From positions 7,846,649-7,910,648 of the forward strand of contig NW_025062477.1 of the NCBI RefSeq assembly GCF_000002995.4: a DNA stretch of 64,000 bases, in the 5' to 3' direction. Shown here one piece after another: positions 61,980 through 64,000 of this stretch; the stretch's first letter is position 1, and each line of letters starts with the position of its first letter. The notes below the pieces were generated by a model. That model was not told where the DNA came from and ran no database searches. It was given only the letters and a program-made list of their open reading frames with translations. This stretch comes from Brugia malayi. Taxonomy: Eukaryota; Nematoda; Chromadorea; Rhabditida; Onchocercidae. The position numbers and the translations under genes were made by a program.

Positions 61980-63161
61980 CAAAATAACGAACTAAATTAG
62001 TAAAAATCGATTAAAGATATAAATAGAATCCATAAACAAAATGAACAGCGTTAATAAATAACATAAAAATACAATTGTCATACGAATCGAAGTTTGTTAA
62101 ATTAGGAAATACGAAATTTCAGAACCATGTCTCAGTTAAATGTAAAAAGGGGTAAATTAATTAAATAAAATCCACTTTTCTTTGAATCAATGATTTCTTT
62201 TCTAGATTATGCAAAGAGTGCCAAATGGGTACTTGATATCTAATCATTTAAACTGTTAACCCTAACAGAAAAAAACACCGCCGCGTATTACACTGCACGT
62301 GCGCACACACATTCAATTGGAACTTCGAAAAGAATACTAAAACCATCTATCACACAAGGATAATAGAAGGATAGCACGGAAACATAGAATTAAGCGCTAA
62401 AAAAACATAAGATGACAATAACAACGTCCCTGGTACTCACAGAAGCCATAAATTCACTTGTTCATTCCAAAAATGTAAGTTACATTGACCTGATATGCAA
62501 ATCCATTTGCTACCATTTTTACACTCCGTCCATCCAACACACTTTTTCTCCTTTAGCATGAACACACCACACATATAATCACTAAGTGGTCATAGCGCAA
62601 ATCTACGTGAACTTACTACATCAAATCCCAAAGCAGTTGAACTCCGACTTACTCTTGCAACAAATCCCTTTCCCTGCTCCCATCTCGAGAAGCCTTGACC
62701 AATATTTTCTTTTTTTTTAAAAGATAACATTGCTAAACATGTAAAGATTGAGTAGAATATTGATAAAAATTTTTTCCGAAAAATAACCCAACAATAACCC
62801 ACAGTTACACTCTATACCTTTATAGCAGTCAAAAAGAAACTTTTATTAGGATGTTGTCTATGCCAATTAATATCTGCTCCTTATTTTCTGTCTTAAATAT
62901 AAAATTAAAAACGAAAATTGGTGACAAATGTAATTGATAAAAAATGTAATATACCTTGAAGTAACATTTTCAAAATCATAATAAACTCTGGTTTTCCTAT
63001 ACAACGATACCAAACTCGCATTTTACTTAAAACGCAGAACAGTTTTAAGAAAGAAAAGTGGAAATCTTATTATATATGAACTATCAAAACAAAATCCACC
63101 AACAAAGTATCATCTCAAAAAAGCATTAAAAGCATTATTCATGAGTTCGACATATAAGTGT
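61980..63161. other. Intergenic region upstream of carboxypeptidase D
   Basis: About 1.2 kb lies between the LTV1 stop and the carboxypeptidase D start, both on the minus strand. It should hold the LTV1 3' UTR and the carboxypeptidase D promoter. A 70-codon frame (62590-62802, -) has no family resemblance. Confidence 0.5.
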
Positions 63162-63957
63162 TTACACAATGGGCATCATTCTAATAATCGAACCATGGCA
63201 GCATGAAGCCGCTTTCTTTCGCTCTTCTTTAAATGTTAATTTATTACATTTCTTTTCAGCTCTTCGCTCAGCTCGAATCATTTTAATAGATGCTTTCCTT
63301 GCTTTTCGCTCTTCCGCTGTTTCCCCACGTCTTTTCATCGTTGCTGAGGATACCCTTGAAATTGCTGACTTAGTTCCTGATTGAACTGAATAGTCCATTT
63401 TCTGCAGAAAATTAGGAATTTAAATTCTTTGACTTGCAGTGTTAAACCGCAGTAAACGGATGTAAATGAATTTTGAATGATTTCGAAAAAAAAGAAGTTA
63501 ATTGCAGCGCTGTTTATCACCTTAATGGAAACTTTTTTTAATTTGTCGAAGGCACAAGCTTCACAAATTAACCAGCCATTGCGATATAAGAACCGTTAAA
63601 ATTAGATTATACTTATTAGAAAACCATTCAAAATATTAAAAATAACAATCAATAGGAAGTTCAAAAATATGAACCAAAAAAAAACCTTGAATTTTTGAAT
63701 TTTAGGAGAATAAATAATACTTAAAGTAAACAAACTTCGATTTGCCTTAGAACCGATTTCAATTTTTGTTTACGTGAAGAATCAACAATGACAGCAGGCC
63801 GATTATAAATATTGGAATAAGCGGAGACAGCTGTTTCGCAATCCCATTTGATTTTTTTCTTTTTAGGACAAATTATTGTGATCTTCTCCATCTGTTCATC
63901 AACCTCCAGCGCTTCATCATTTGTTTCGGGATAACACTGAGACAGTACATCTTTTTG
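63162..63957 (-). CDS. ltv1: LTV1 ribosome-biogenesis factor, 3' part (5' part outside window)
   Basis: Two exons are visible: 63957-63754 and the terminal exon 63401-63162, joined in phase 0 (TCG|GTTCTA; CTGCAG|AAA). The first encodes the hallmark KKIKWDCETAVSAYSNIYNR, equivalent to KWDCESILSTYSNLYN in the vertebrate protein. The second encodes a basic helix, ETAEERKARKASIKMIRAER followed by RAEKKCNKLTFKEERKK, matching the LTV1 C-terminus. LTV1 chaperones uS3 onto, and is then released from, cytoplasmic pre-40S particles. The upstream exons lie beyond base 64000. After the basic helix the protein ends in an unusual Cys/Met-containing tail (ASCCHGSIIRMMPIV) rather than the charged family ending. 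Confidence 0.9.
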
Positions 63958-64000
63958 CTGCAAAAGTTTAAATAAAATGTTTACACATAACATTCCTTTT

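Overview
This is eukaryotic DNA from a nematode, most likely a filarial or other spirurid worm. The base composition is AT-rich. Genes are split into many short exons by introns of roughly 80-350 bases. Acceptors are of the TTTCAG/TTTTAG type, and some genes have an acceptor just upstream of the start codon, as expected for spliced-leader trans-splicing. The proteins are closest to animal families, including a 615-residue Groucho protein of about the length of C. elegans UNC-37. I saw no bacterial, phage, CRISPR or transposon genes. All exon coordinates below come from reading splice signals, checking reading phase across every junction, and comparing with remembered family sequences; no search was run.

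Layout. 1-5 kb: the last exon of MCM4 (+), then a six-EF-hand calumenin/reticulocalbin ending in HDEL (+). 6.5-11.6 kb: a NEDD4-type HECT ubiquitin ligase (-), head-to-head with a short-chain dehydrogenase (+, 12.2-13.5 kb). 14.0-22.3 kb: Integrator subunit 3 (-, 22 exons), head-to-head with an SMG5-type nonsense-mediated-decay factor (+, 22.7-26.7 kb). 26.7-38.9 kb: a region of about 12 kb without a recognisable conserved gene. It holds CA and AGT microsatellites, two short direct repeats, a GC-richer patch and one possible tiny spliced gene on the minus strand. 38.9-42.4 kb: the Groucho/UNC-37 co-repressor (+). 44.7-47.5 kb: signal peptidase SEC11 and RNA polymerase II subunit RPB7 in tandem (-), a likely conserved operon-like pair. 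48.1-49.1 kb: ribosomal protein uS8/RPS15A (+), head-to-head with RPB7. 49.8-53.1 kb: a TMX3-type transmembrane thioredoxin (+). 55.0-62.0 kb: carboxypeptidase D (-, 18 exons), with one active and one degenerate peptidase domain. 63.2-64 kb: the 3' part of the ribosome-biogenesis factor LTV1 (-).

Functional themes. Most genes are single-copy housekeeping genes. Several act in the secretory pathway (calumenin, SEC11, TMX3, carboxypeptidase D). Others act in RNA synthesis, processing or quality control (INTS3, RPB7, SMG5) or in translation (RPS15A, LTV1). No single new system stands out. The unusual points are GC-AG introns, an 18-base in-frame microexon, alternative splice ends, the RPB7-SEC11 tandem, and the repeat-bearing gene-poor block upstream of the Groucho gene.
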